DNA of 64,000 bases from Peptoniphilaceae bacterium AM52-5BH. GTDB taxonomy: Bacteria; Bacillota; Clostridia; Tissierellales; Peptoniphilaceae. Both the position numbers and the translations under genes were made by a program. The DNA is taken from assembly GCA_027669155.1 (NCBI GenBank), contig JAQEDR010000001.1, positions 1-64,000 of the forward strand. The letters are read 5' to 3'. The notes under the pieces were generated by a model, which saw nothing but the letters and a program-made list of their open reading frames with translations, was not told the origin of the DNA and searched no databases. Shown piece after piece: positions 8,546 to 16,873 of the stretch; positions within the stretch are counted from its first letter, which is position 1, and every line of letters starts with the position of its first letter.

Positions 8546-9409
8546 ATGTTAGTTAATGCAAAAGAAATGTTAGATAAAGCTTATGCAAATGGATATGCAA
8601 TTGGTCACTTCAATACAAACAACCTTGAATGGACAAAAGCAATCCTTAAAGCAAGCGAAGAAAAACAAACAGCTGTTATCGTAGCAGCATCTGAGGGAGC
8701 TATCAAATATATGGGAGGCTTTAGAGTAGTTGCTGACCTTGTAAAAGCTATGCATGATGAAATGGGAATTACAGTTCCTGTAGCAATACACCTTGACCAT
8801 GGTTCATATGAAGGTGCAAAGAACGCAATCGAAGCTGGATTTACTTCAGTAATGTTTGATGGATCACACTTCCCACTTGAAGAAAACCTCGAAAAAACAA
8901 AAGAAATTGTTGAACTTGCTCACTCTAAAGGAATCTCTGTAGAAGCTGAAGTAGGTGGTATCGGTGGAGAAGAAGATGGAGTTGCGTCAGCAGGAGAGCT
9001 TGCAGATGTTGAAGAATGCAAGAAGATTGCAGGTCTTGGAATTGACTTCTTAGCAGCAGGTATCGGCAATATCCACGGAGTTTACCCAGCTGACTGGCAA
9101 GGACTTAACTTTGATAGACTAAAAGAAATTTCTGATGCAGTAAATATGCCAATAGTTCTTCACGGTGGTACAGGAATTCCTGATGATCAAATCAAAAAAG
9201 CTATCAGCCTAGGAGTTTCAAAAATCAACGTAAACACAGAATGTCAACTTGTATTTGCTGAAGCTACAAGAAAATATATAGAAGCTGGCAAAGATCAAGA
9301 AGGTAAAGGCTTTGACCCTAGAAAATTATTAGCAGATGGAACACAAGCTGTAATCGATAAAGTCGAAGAAAAAATTGACATGTTTGGTTCTGAAAACAGT
9401 GCAAAATAA
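8546..9409 (+). CDS. fba: Class II fructose-1,6-bisphosphate aldolase
   Basis: 287 residues, typical for class II FBA. It interconverts fructose-1,6-bisphosphate with dihydroxyacetone phosphate and glyceraldehyde-3-phosphate. Zinc-ligand and substrate motifs are present: HLDHG (ligand His and catalytic Asp), the MFDGSHFPLEENL segment, the Glu-rich EAEVGGIGGEEDG loop, AAGIGNIHGVYP, LHGGTGIPDDQI and INVNTE. AAGGAG precedes the ATG by about 7 bases. The gene has its own terminator and is not joined to the gap-pgk-tpi-eno cluster 14 kb downstream, although it belongs to the same pathway. Confidence 0.97.
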   Translation: MLVNAKEMLDKAYANGYAIGHFNTNNLEWTKAILKASEEKQTAVIVAASEGAIKYMGGFRVVADLVKAMHDEMGITVPVAIHLDHGSYEGAKNAIEAGFTSVMFDGSHFPLEENLEKTKEIVELAHSKGISVEAEVGGIGGEEDGVASAGELADVEECKKIAGLGIDFLAAGIGNIHGVYPADWQGLNFDRLKEISDAVNMPIVLHGGTGIPDDQIKKAISLGVSKINVNTECQLVFAEATRKYIEAGKDQEGKGFDPRKLLADGTQAVIDKVEEKIDMFGSENSAK

Positions 9410-9417
9410 CAAAGAGG

Positions 9418-9442
9418 AAGGGGCCTTTGTGGCTCCTTTTTT
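9418..9442 (+). terminator. Terminator of fba
   Basis: AAGGGGCC and GGCTCCTT pair around a TTTGT loop, followed by TTTT. The rho start lies only 15 bases further on. Confidence 0.85.
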
Positions 9443-9456
9443 CTATAAAGGAATTT

Positions 9457-10761
9457 ATGGATAATTTAAAAGACAAAAAACTAGTAGAATTAAGAGAATT
9501 AGCTAAGGAGATGGGCATCGAATCTATAAGTAAATATAGAAAAGATGAACTCATCAAGCTAATTGAAGAAGAAGAAGCAAATAGAAACGAAGAGAAAAAA
9601 GAAGAAGCAGAGAATGATCTAGGCCAAAAGTTTGATTGTGATGGAATCCTAGAAATCTTACCAGATGGATATGGCTTCCTCCGTACCCAACTTTATGAAA
9701 GTGGAGATGACGATATATATGTTCCGCCTAAACAAATAAAAATGTTTAGACTAAAGACAGGGGATTACATAAGAGGAATCGCAAGAGAAAAACACGCTAG
9801 AGATAAGTTCGCACCGCTCATTTTTGTATCAGATGTCAACGGCATCAATCCAGGAGTTGCCTATAACAGGCCATATTTTGAAGATCTAACTCCAATTTAC
9901 CCTAAAGAAAAAATATCCCTAGAAACAACCAAGGATCACTTTTCTGAAAGAATCATAGATTTTATAAGTCCAATCGGTCGAGGCCAAAGAGGTTTGATTG
10001 TCTCCCAACCTAAGGCAGGAAAGACCACTCTCATCAAAGATATTGAAAGATCCATCGAGAAAAACTACGACGATATAAAAATAATAGTTCTATTAATAGA
10101 TGAAAGACCAGAAGAGGTAACTGACTTTATTCGTTATGTAAACAAATACAGAGACCCAGAAAACGAGCTAATGCGTACAGAAGTAGCAGCATCTACCTTT
10201 GACAAGACACCCCAAAGCCATATTGATATGGCGGAGATGGTTCTAGAAAGAGCTAAGAGATTCGTTGAAGAAAAAAAGGATGTAGTTATTCTTTTAGATT
10301 CAATAACAAGACTTGCTAGAGCATATAATATCATGACTCCACAATCAGGAAGGACACTTTCGGGAGGACTTGATCCCCTAGCTCTTGTCGGTCCAAAGCA
10401 ATTTTTTGGAGCTGCTAGAAACATCGAAGGTGGTGGATCTCTTACCATACTTGCGACTGCCTTAGTCGATACGGGATCTAGGATGGATGATATGATCTTT
10501 GAAGAGTTTAAGGGAACTGGTAATATGGAAATCCACCTAGACAGAAGACTTGCTGATAGGAGAATATTCCCAGCCATTAATATTGAGAAATCATCTACAA
10601 GAAGAGAAGATCTCCTCCTTACTGATAAGGAACTTGAAGCAGTAATCAAGCTAAGAAAATCCAACATGAATAATGCTGAATCCATAGTCGAGTTAATAGA
10701 TTGGATGAGAAGAACAGAAGATAATAAGAAGTTTATAGAATTGATAAATAATTCATACTAG
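9457..10761 (+). CDS. rho: Transcription termination factor Rho
   Basis: 434 residues, near the usual 420. The N-terminal Rho helical/SAP-like domain (LKDKKLVELRELAKEMGI) leads to a short acidic linker and the cold-shock-like RNA-binding domain (GILEILPDGYGFLR, DDIYVPPKQIKMFRLKTGD). The ATPase part has the P-loop VSQPKAGKTTL, Walker B VVILLDSITRLARAYN, the Q-loop region and the C-terminal GTGNMEIHLDRRLADRRIFPAI. It is an ATP-dependent RNA translocase that ends transcription. The start is placed at ATG 9457, preceded by AAAGGA; frames open upstream only cross the fba terminator hairpin. Confidence 0.97.
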   Translation: MDNLKDKKLVELRELAKEMGIESISKYRKDELIKLIEEEEANRNEEKKEEAENDLGQKFDCDGILEILPDGYGFLRTQLYESGDDDIYVPPKQIKMFRLKTGDYIRGIAREKHARDKFAPLIFVSDVNGINPGVAYNRPYFEDLTPIYPKEKISLETTKDHFSERIIDFISPIGRGQRGLIVSQPKAGKTTLIKDIERSIEKNYDDIKIIVLLIDERPEEVTDFIRYVNKYRDPENELMRTEVAASTFDKTPQSHIDMAEMVLERAKRFVEEKKDVVILLDSITRLARAYNIMTPQSGRTLSGGLDPLALVGPKQFFGAARNIEGGGSLTILATALVDTGSRMDDMIFEEFKGTGNMEIHLDRRLADRRIFPAINIEKSSTRREDLLLTDKELEAVIKLRKSNMNNAESIVELIDWMRRTEDNKKFIELINNSY

Positions 10762-10764
10762 GGC

Positions 10765-10793
10765 TTGCAATAATTGAGGGCGGATGGTATGAT
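10765..10793 (+). promoter_or_regulatory. Promoter of rpmE
   Basis: TTGCAA (10765-10770) and TATGAT (10788-10793) with exact 17-base spacing and TGG before the -10 (extended -10). It lies just past the rho stop. Confidence 0.65.
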
Positions 10794-10831
10794 ATTAATT
10801 GCTTATTGAAAGAAGAAACAAGAGGTGTTAT

Positions 10832-11035
10832 ATGAAAAAAGACTTACATCCAGAATATCACCAAGCAAAAGTTACATGCATTTCATGTGGCAATGAATTT
10901 ACTGTAGGTTCTACTGAAGATGAAATCAAAGTAGAAGTTTGCAACAATTGTCACCCATTCTACTCAGGAAAGCAAAGAAATGCTGAACGTGGTGGTAACG
11001 TTGAGAAATTTAACAAAAAATACGGTAGAAAATAG
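10832..11035 (+). CDS. rpmE: Ribosomal protein L31 (bL31), zinc-binding form
   Basis: 67 residues. The sequence begins MKKDLHPEYH and carries Cys16, Cys19, Cys37 and Cys40, the two CxxC pairs of the zinc-containing L31 type rather than the zinc-free paralogue. HPFYSGKQ and a basic tail complete the family pattern. It sits on the large subunit near the subunit interface. GAGGTG precedes ATG 10832. The gene has its own extended -10 promoter and a strong terminator. Confidence 0.96.
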   Translation: MKKDLHPEYHQAKVTCISCGNEFTVGSTEDEIKVEVCNNCHPFYSGKQRNAERGGNVEKFNKKYGRK

Positions 11036-11043
11036 TAGAAATT

Positions 11044-11072
11044 ATAAGGTAAGGCGACTTACCTTATTTTTG
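11044..11072 (+). terminator. Terminator of rpmE
   Basis: A perfect 10-bp stem (11044-11053 with 11058-11067) closes a GCGA tetraloop and is followed by TTTTTG. The prmC start is 11 bases later. Confidence 0.92.
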
Positions 11073-11082
11073 TGTATAAAAA

Positions 11083-11877
11083 ATGAGAATTAAAGATTAT
11101 TTAGATAAAAATTATGATATTAGCCTGATGGCTCTAACTTATCTCCTAGATACTAACAAGAGCTCAGTTATCCTAAGAAGTGAGGAAGAGCTTGACAGTG
11201 AAATAAGCTTAAAATTAGATCAGATACTTAAAAAATATAGGGAAGGATATCCTCTCCAATACGCTTTAGGAGAATGGGAATTCTACGGGCTTAATTTTAA
11301 GGTAGACGAGAGGGCCCTTATACCTAGATTTGAAACTGAAATCATAGTGGACTTTATTATTAAATCTTCCTATAAGAAAGATAAAATACTTGATATAGGA
11401 ACAGGTTCTGGAGCAATAGCAATAAGTCTTGGAAGAAATTTACCCACTAGCAGAATTATAGGAAGTGACATAGAAGAAAAAGCCCTAAGTCTTGCTAGGG
11501 AAAATAAGGAGAGATTAAAAGCTTCTAATGTTTCTTTTATAAAATCTGATTTGTTTGAGGAAATTTCAGAAAAATTTGATATAATAATATCGAACCCTCC
11601 GTATATAAATCAAACTGATTATGATAAGTTGGACGAGAGATTATATCATGAGCCAAAGTCTGCTCTATTAGCAAGGGAAGATGGCCTATACTATTATAAG
11701 AGAATAATTAAGGATGCAAAGGCTTATCTTAACCAGGGAGGAAGACTTGTTTTTGAAATTGGATATGACCAAAAGCAAAGTATATGTGAGCTTTTGAACG
11801 AATCTGATTTTAAAAATATTAAATGTATGAAGGATTATAATGATTTTGATAGATTTATAATCGCTGAGAAAGGATAA
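11083..11877 (+). CDS. prmC: Release factor glutamine methyltransferase PrmC (HemK)
   Basis: 264 residues, slightly short for PrmC (about 280). It methylates the Gln of the GGQ loop of release factors using S-adenosylmethionine. Visible are the N-terminal helical domain with YPLQYALGEWEFYGL, the RALIPRFETEIIV segment, the SAM-binding motif ILDIGTGSGAIAISL, an acidic loop GSDIEEKA, and the catalytic NPPYI motif. It ends three bases before prfA, the gene for its substrate, a common pairing. No clear ribosome site precedes ATG 11083, so translation may be weak. Confidence 0.95.
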   Translation: MRIKDYLDKNYDISLMALTYLLDTNKSSVILRSEEELDSEISLKLDQILKKYREGYPLQYALGEWEFYGLNFKVDERALIPRFETEIIVDFIIKSSYKKDKILDIGTGSGAIAISLGRNLPTSRIIGSDIEEKALSLARENKERLKASNVSFIKSDLFEEISEKFDIIISNPPYINQTDYDKLDERLYHEPKSALLAREDGLYYYKRIIKDAKAYLNQGGRLVFEIGYDQKQSICELLNESDFKNIKCMKDYNDFDRFIIAEKG

Positions 11878-11880
11878 AAG

Positions 11881-12957
11881 ATGTTTGAAAATATTGAACA
11901 TATAAAGGAAAACTATCTAGATCTTGAGAAAAAAATGATTGATCCAGATGTTTTGGCAGATATTTCTAAACTAACAAAGATAACTAGAGAATATAACTCT
12001 CTAAAACCAATTGTTGAAAAATATGACGAAATCAAAGACTCTGAGTCTACAATAGAAGAAAACAAAGAGTTAATAAGTGAGGCAGACGATCAAGATATGG
12101 TCGATATGCTCAAAGAAGAAATTAAGGAAAATGAGAAGCTTTTAGAAAAATACAAGGAAGAGATGAAAATCCTCCTTATACCAAAAGATCCTAATGATTC
12201 AAGGGACGTTATCGTTGAAATCAGACCTGGAGCTGGTGGGGATGAAGCAGGACTTTTCGCAGGAGACCTCTACAGAATGTATCATATGTATGCTGATAAG
12301 GAAGGTTACAAGACAGAAGATGTCGAAGTAAGCAGCCAAGGAGTTGGTGGAATCAAGGAAGCTACCTTCATGATTAGAGGTGAGGGAGCCTATTCTAGAT
12401 TCAAATATGAATCTGGTGTTCACAGAGTCCAAAGAGTTCCTGAAACAGAATCAGGTGGTAGAATCCATACTTCAACAGCAACAGTTGCGGTATTACCAGA
12501 AGTAGATGAGGTCGATGTTGAACTAGACCCTAATGATATTAGAACTGATGTATTTAGATCATCAGGAAATGGTGGACAGTCAGTAAATACAACAGACTCC
12601 GCTGTAAGACTTACCCACATTCCAACAGGAATTGTTGTAAGTATGCAAGATGAAAAAAGCCAAATCAAGAACAAGGAAAAGGCTATGAAAATCCTACTAG
12701 CCCGTATATATGAACTTGAAGAGGAAAAGAGAAACAAGGAAATTGCTGATAATAGGAAAAGTCAAGTTGGTACAGGCGATAGGTCTGAAAGAATCAGGAC
12801 CTACAATTTCCCTCAAGGAAGGATCACAGATCATAGGATCAACAAGACAATTTACCAATTAGATGACTTCCTCAATGGGAATATAGGAGAAATGATCGAT
12901 TCCTTAATTGCTGAAGATCAAACTAGAAAGTTAGAAAAGATAGGCGAGGAAGAATAA
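11881..12957 (+). CDS. prfA: Peptide chain release factor 1
   Basis: 358 residues. It ends translation at UAG and UAA. The codon-recognition tripeptide is PxT type (Pro187-Glu188-Thr189 within [11 protein letters not shown]), which marks it as RF1 and not RF2. The peptidyl-hydrolysis motif GGQ is at 231-233 within [20 protein letters not shown]. The C-terminal [15 protein letters not shown] and DDFLNG are also as expected. It directly follows prmC, whose product should modify Gln233. Confidence 0.98.
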   Translation: MFENIEHIKENYLDLEKKMIDPDVLADISKLTKITREYNSLKPIVEKYDEIKDSESTIEENKELISEADDQDMVDMLKEEIKENEKLLEKYKEEMKILLIPKDPNDSRDVIVEIRPGAGGDEAGLFAGDLYRMYHMYADKEGYKTEDVEVSSQGVGGIKEATFMIRGEGAYSRFKYESGVHRVQRVPETESGGRIHTSTATVAVLPEVDEVDVELDPNDIRTDVFRSSGNGGQSVNTTDSAVRLTHIPTGIVVSMQDEKSQIKNKEKAMKILLARIYELEEEKRNKEIADNRKSQVGTGDRSERIRTYNFPQGRITDHRINKTIYQLDDFLNGNIGEMIDSLIAEDQTRKLEKIGEEE

Positions 12958-12958
12958 A

Positions 12959-13894
12959 TTGTTTGAATTCTTATCGAGAAAGTTTATCAAAAAATCCTCT
13001 AATATGGATCAATTCACCTATAGACTTTCTTTAATATCCTTGTCTTCATCAATAGGCATAGCTATAAATGTATTGCTATTTATAATGAAGGCGAGCCTTG
13101 GATTTGTAATCCATTCTCAAGCTATTATAAACGATGCCTTTAACAACTTATCGGATTCTGTAGTTTCACTGATGGCACTTCTCGGGTCAAATATTAGCAA
13201 AAAACCTGCTGATAAGGAGCATCCCTTTGGCCATGGGAGAAGTGAGTATGTTATTAGCTTATTAGTATCTATAATAATCATGTATGTAGGCTTTACTCTT
13301 TTTGTAAATTCTGTAAAAAGCTTTAGTAATGAAAGCTTTGAAGGGATAAGCCTTCTAAGCTTAGTAATATTACTTTTGAGTAATGCCTTCAAAGTAGACA
13401 TTTACTTACTAAATAAGAAACTTTACAAGGATCTCGACAGCGAATTAAATCTTGGTGTAATGCTTGATGCGAGAAATGATATAATAGCTACAAGTGCAAT
13501 CCTTGTTGGATCAATCTTACAAAGTTATGTAAGCTTCAATGTAGATGCTATTATGGGTATTATAATTTCATTTTTTGTATTCTATCCAGGTCTTGATATG
13601 TTTAAGGATACTACGGAAGTACTTCTTGGAAAAAGAGTCGATAGTGAGATAGAGAAGAAAATTGATGAGATAATCATGGCAAGTGACCTTGTAATTGGAT
13701 ATCATGACTTACAAATCCATGAATATGGCAAGGGCAGGATGGCGGGATCGGCTCATGTGGAAGTTCCTGCAAATCTCACAGTGGAAGTAGTCCATAAGGA
13801 AATCGATAAGATAGAAAGAGCAATTTACTCAAAGACAAAAGTCGAAATAACAATTCACATGGATCCAACCTATTGCGTTATTGAAGATAAGTGA
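12959..13894 (+). CDS. Cation diffusion facilitator family transporter
   Basis: 311 residues with six predicted membrane segments in the first 215 and a cytoplasmic ferredoxin-like domain after. CDF motifs are visible: DAFNNLSDSVVSLMALLG in TM2 with metal-site Asp residues, the KEHPFGHGRSEYV signature, and LDARNDIIATSAIL in TM5. It exports divalent metals (Zn, Fe, Mn or similar) in exchange for protons; specificity cannot be told. The start is a TTG at 12959, chosen because GAGGAAG lies directly upstream and the first residues (MFEFLSRKFIK) match family N-termini. It overlaps or abuts both neighbours. Confidence 0.9.
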   Translation: MFEFLSRKFIKKSSNMDQFTYRLSLISLSSSIGIAINVLLFIMKASLGFVIHSQAIINDAFNNLSDSVVSLMALLGSNISKKPADKEHPFGHGRSEYVISLLVSIIIMYVGFTLFVNSVKSFSNESFEGISLLSLVILLLSNAFKVDIYLLNKKLYKDLDSELNLGVMLDARNDIIATSAILVGSILQSYVSFNVDAIMGIIISFFVFYPGLDMFKDTTEVLLGKRVDSEIEKKIDEIIMASDLVIGYHDLQIHEYGKGRMAGSAHVEVPANLTVEVVHKEIDKIERAIYSKTKVEITIHMDPTYCVIEDK

Positions 13895-13905
13895 AAGAAG
13901 TAATA

Positions 13906-14940
13906 ATGGAAACAGAAGTTTTAAAAATCGATAGAGAAAACATAGATGATGATATCATAAGAAAGGCAGCGGAGCTTCTTAAACGAGGTGAGCTCGTAGC
14001 AATTCCTACAGAGACAGTCTATGGGCTAGGAGCAAATGGCCTAGACGAGAAGGCATGTCTTAATATTTTCAAGACAAAGAATAGACCAGCTGATAATCCG
14101 CTAATTTTACATATTTCCAATAAAGAAATGTTGTATAATCTAGTGGAAGATGTAAGCGAAGATGCTAAAAAGCTTATGACTTTGTGGCCAGGACCCTTGA
14201 CTATGATTTTCAAAAAATCTGAAATCATACCGGAAGTTGTAACTGCTGGCGGTGATACAGTCGCTGTGAGATTTCCAGTAGATGAAATCGCAAGAAGAAT
14301 TATCGAAGAGGCTAATATTCCAATAGCAGCTCCTTCCGCAAACATATCTGGTAGGCCATCCCCAACCAATGCTGGCGACTGCTATTATGACCTTAATGGA
14401 AAGATTCCATTGATTGTAGATGGTGGTGATTGTAATATAGGCATAGAGTCGACTGTAATTGACATGTCAGAAGATGCTCCGACAATCCTAAGGCCAGGCT
14501 TCTACACCTTAGAATATATTAGGGAAATTCTTCCTAATGTAGTTTTAGATGATGCCTTAGTTGATGATAACAAGATTCCCAAATCGCCAGGACAAAAATA
14601 CAAGCACTACGCTCCTAAGGCTAGGATGCAGGTTTATGTAGGATCTAGGGCTTCTGATTTTATTTACAAAAAAGCTAAGGAATATGAAAATAAGGGACTC
14701 AAAGTAGGCGTCTTGGTCTTTGAAGAAGATATGGAAAGATTTGAAGGATTTGAAAGAATTTCTTTTGGTGACAGAAGTGACTTAAGTCAAATGAGTCATG
14801 TCCTATTTACAGCTTTAAGAAAGATGGATAAATTAAAAGTAGATCTTATACTAGCCGAAGGTGTAATGGATAATAACTTGGGTAAGAGTATAATGAATAG
14901 AATGAAAAAATCTGCCGCTGGCAATATAGAATATTTATAG
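13906..14940 (+). CDS. Threonylcarbamoyl-AMP synthase (Sua5/YwlC)
   Basis: 344 residues, the long Sua5 form with an N-terminal YrdC domain and a C-terminal Sua5 domain. It makes threonylcarbamoyl-AMP from threonine, bicarbonate and ATP for the t6A37 modification of ANN-decoding tRNAs. Visible motifs are [60 protein letters not shown] and ESTVIDM. The linker [13 protein letters not shown] is typical of the long form. A GTG at 13891, overlapping the previous stop, is an alternative start; METEVLKID looks like the natural N-terminus. Confidence 0.93.
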   Translation: METEVLKIDRENIDDDIIRKAAELLKRGELVAIPTETVYGLGANGLDEKACLNIFKTKNRPADNPLILHISNKEMLYNLVEDVSEDAKKLMTLWPGPLTMIFKKSEIIPEVVTAGGDTVAVRFPVDEIARRIIEEANIPIAAPSANISGRPSPTNAGDCYYDLNGKIPLIVDGGDCNIGIESTVIDMSEDAPTILRPGFYTLEYIREILPNVVLDDALVDDNKIPKSPGQKYKHYAPKARMQVYVGSRASDFIYKKAKEYENKGLKVGVLVFEEDMERFEGFERISFGDRSDLSQMSHVLFTALRKMDKLKVDLILAEGVMDNNLGKSIMNRMKKSAAGNIEYL

Positions 14941-14948
14941 GAGGGCAT

Positions 14949-15578
14949 ATGGGAAAAGTAAATGTACTAGATCATCCAGTAATTAAACACAAAATAACAA
15001 TATTAAGAGATAAGGAAACAGGGGCCAATGAGTTTAGGTCTTTGGTAACAGAAATTGCAATGATTCTTGCTTATGAAGCTACTAAGGATTTAAGTCTTGA
15101 AGAATTTGAAATGGAAACACCTATTGCAAAGACAACAGGATATAGATTAGCAGGTAAAAAGCAAGCCATAGTTCCAATCCTAAGAGCAGGACTTGGTATG
15201 GTGGATGGAGTCCTTGAAGTACTTCCAGCAGCCAAGATTGGTCATATAGGAATGTATAGAAACGAAGAGACTCTAGAGCCAGTTGAATATTACTGCAAAC
15301 TGCCAAATGACATTGGAAACAGAGATATCCTAGTTGTAGATCCAATGGTTGCAACAGGTGGATCAGTAAATGACGCTGTTGAAAGACTTAAGGAAAGAGG
15401 ATGCAAGTCAATTAAGCTTCTTTGTATAATAGCAGCACCAGAAGGAATAAAAGCTATCCAAGAAAAACATGATGATGTAGATATTTTCGTAGCCCAAATG
15501 GATGAGAATCTCAACGAAAATGGCTATATTGTTCCTGGTTTGGGAGATGCTGGAGATAGATTGTTCGGTACAAAATAA
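14949..15578 (+). CDS. upp: Uracil phosphoribosyltransferase
   Basis: 209 residues, the usual size. It salvages uracil to UMP with PRPP. The family N-terminus ([20 protein letters not shown]) is followed by [30 protein letters not shown] and the PRPP loop [11 protein letters not shown]; the C-terminal [14 protein letters not shown] binds uracil. AGGAGG precedes the ATG. It lies between sua5 and murA with short spacers and probably shares their transcript. It complements the de novo pyrimidine operon 26 kb downstream. Confidence 0.98.
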   Translation: MGKVNVLDHPVIKHKITILRDKETGANEFRSLVTEIAMILAYEATKDLSLEEFEMETPIAKTTGYRLAGKKQAIVPILRAGLGMVDGVLEVLPAAKIGHIGMYRNEETLEPVEYYCKLPNDIGNRDILVVDPMVATGGSVNDAVERLKERGCKSIKLLCIIAAPEGIKAIQEKHDDVDIFVAQMDENLNENGYIVPGLGDAGDRLFGTK

Positions 15579-15587
15579 GGACTTAAG

Positions 15588-16862
15588 ATGACTAAAGAGA
15601 TATTAATAATAAATTCAAATGGACCACTTAAGGGAGAAGTAGAAATCTCTGGTGCCAAAAACTCTGCCCTGCCAATTCTTGCTGCTTGTGTTTTAGGTAC
15701 TGAAGAAATAATCCTAGATGGTGTTCCAGAGCTTAAAGATGTTGAAATAATGGTAGATGTACTAAAACATCTTGGATCTAAGGTAGAGTATATAGATAAA
15801 AATAGCTTGAGGATTGATTCAAGTGGAATCAATACCTGTGAGACACCTTACGAGCTTATGGATAAGATGCGTGCTTCCTTTGTAGTTATGGGCCCACTTC
15901 TTTCAAGATTCCATAAGGCTTATACTAGAGCTCCAGGTGGATGTAATATAGGTTCAAGACCGATTGACCTTCACCTTAAGGGCTTTAATGCTTTGGGTGC
16001 AGACACTAGGATAAATGACGATGAGATCGCTATAGAAGCGAATGAAGGCTTAATAGGTGATGAAATTTATCTAGATTTCCCTTCAGTTGGAGCAACTCAA
16101 AATATTATCATGGCAGCCACCCTCGCGGAAGGTGAGACTATAATTGAAAATGCGGCCAAGGAGCCAGAAATAGTAGATCTTGCTTCTTTCCTATCTAAGA
16201 TGGGAGCGAAGATTAAGGGAGCAGGAACTTCTACAATTACAATTACTGGTGTAGAAAAGCTTACAGGAACCAGACACACGATTATTCCTGACAGAATAGA
16301 AGCAGCAACCTATATGCTTGCAGCTGCTATGACAAGAGGAGATGTGAAGATTACAAATGTGATAGGCTCTCACATCAGACCAGTTATAGCAAAACTTATT
16401 GAAATAGGTGCAGATGTTGAAGAGATCGAAGAAGAGGATATTATCTTTGTCAAGGCTCCAAATAGACTCAAGGCAACCAATATCCAAACTCTCCCATACC
16501 CAGGCTTTCCTACAGACGTACAAGCACAATTTATGGCCCTTCTTACCCTAAGCGATGGAGAAAGTAGGATTCAAGAAACTGTATTTGAAAATAGATTCAT
16601 GCACGTAGAAGAGCTTTCCAAGATGGGAGCAGTAATAGCGACTTCTGGAAATAGAGCAACTATAGCAGGAGTAGAGAAACTTCATGGAGCAAGTGTCAAG
16701 GCAACAGACCTAAGGGCTGGAGCTGCCCTTGTTATGGCTGGCCTTGTTGCTGAAGGAGAAACTAGAGTTTCTGAGATTTATCATATAGATAGGGGATACA
16801 GCAATCTAGTTGATAAATTGACCAAGCTTGGAGCAGATATCAAAAGAGTTACAGTTGATTAA
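15588..16862 (+). CDS. murA: UDP-N-acetylglucosamine 1-carboxyvinyltransferase
   Basis: 424 residues. First committed step of peptidoglycan synthesis: transfer of enolpyruvate from PEP to UDP-GlcNAc. The EPSP synthase-like double fold is seen with GAKNSALPILAACVL at the N-terminus and the catalytic loop RAPGGCNIGSRPIDLH carrying Cys119, the fosfomycin-sensitive residue. Later motifs are PDRIEAATYMLAAAMT, PYPGFPTDVQAQFMA, ENRFMHVEEL and LRAGAALVMAGL. Firmicutes often carry two copies (murA, murZ); which one this is cannot be told here. Confidence 0.96.
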   Translation: MTKEILIINSNGPLKGEVEISGAKNSALPILAACVLGTEEIILDGVPELKDVEIMVDVLKHLGSKVEYIDKNSLRIDSSGINTCETPYELMDKMRASFVVMGPLLSRFHKAYTRAPGGCNIGSRPIDLHLKGFNALGADTRINDDEIAIEANEGLIGDEIYLDFPSVGATQNIIMAATLAEGETIIENAAKEPEIVDLASFLSKMGAKIKGAGTSTITITGVEKLTGTRHTIIPDRIEAATYMLAAAMTRGDVKITNVIGSHIRPVIAKLIEIGADVEEIEEEDIIFVKAPNRLKATNIQTLPYPGFPTDVQAQFMALLTLSDGESRIQETVFENRFMHVEELSKMGAVIATSGNRATIAGVEKLHGASVKATDLRAGAALVMAGLVAEGETRVSEIYHIDRGYSNLVDKLTKLGADIKRVTVD

Positions 16863-16873
16863 TAGGAAATGAA

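Noticed and set aside
9427-9456. An earlier in-frame start for rho
   Set aside because: The extra codons run through the fba terminator and have no ribosome site; ATG 9457 does.
10134-10685. A 183-codon open frame on the minus strand inside rho
   Set aside because: Composition rich in Ser, Ile and Leu, no ribosome site, no recognised motif; it mirrors rho codons. Similar antisense frames inside tex, murA, pyrD and dnaX were dropped for the same reason.
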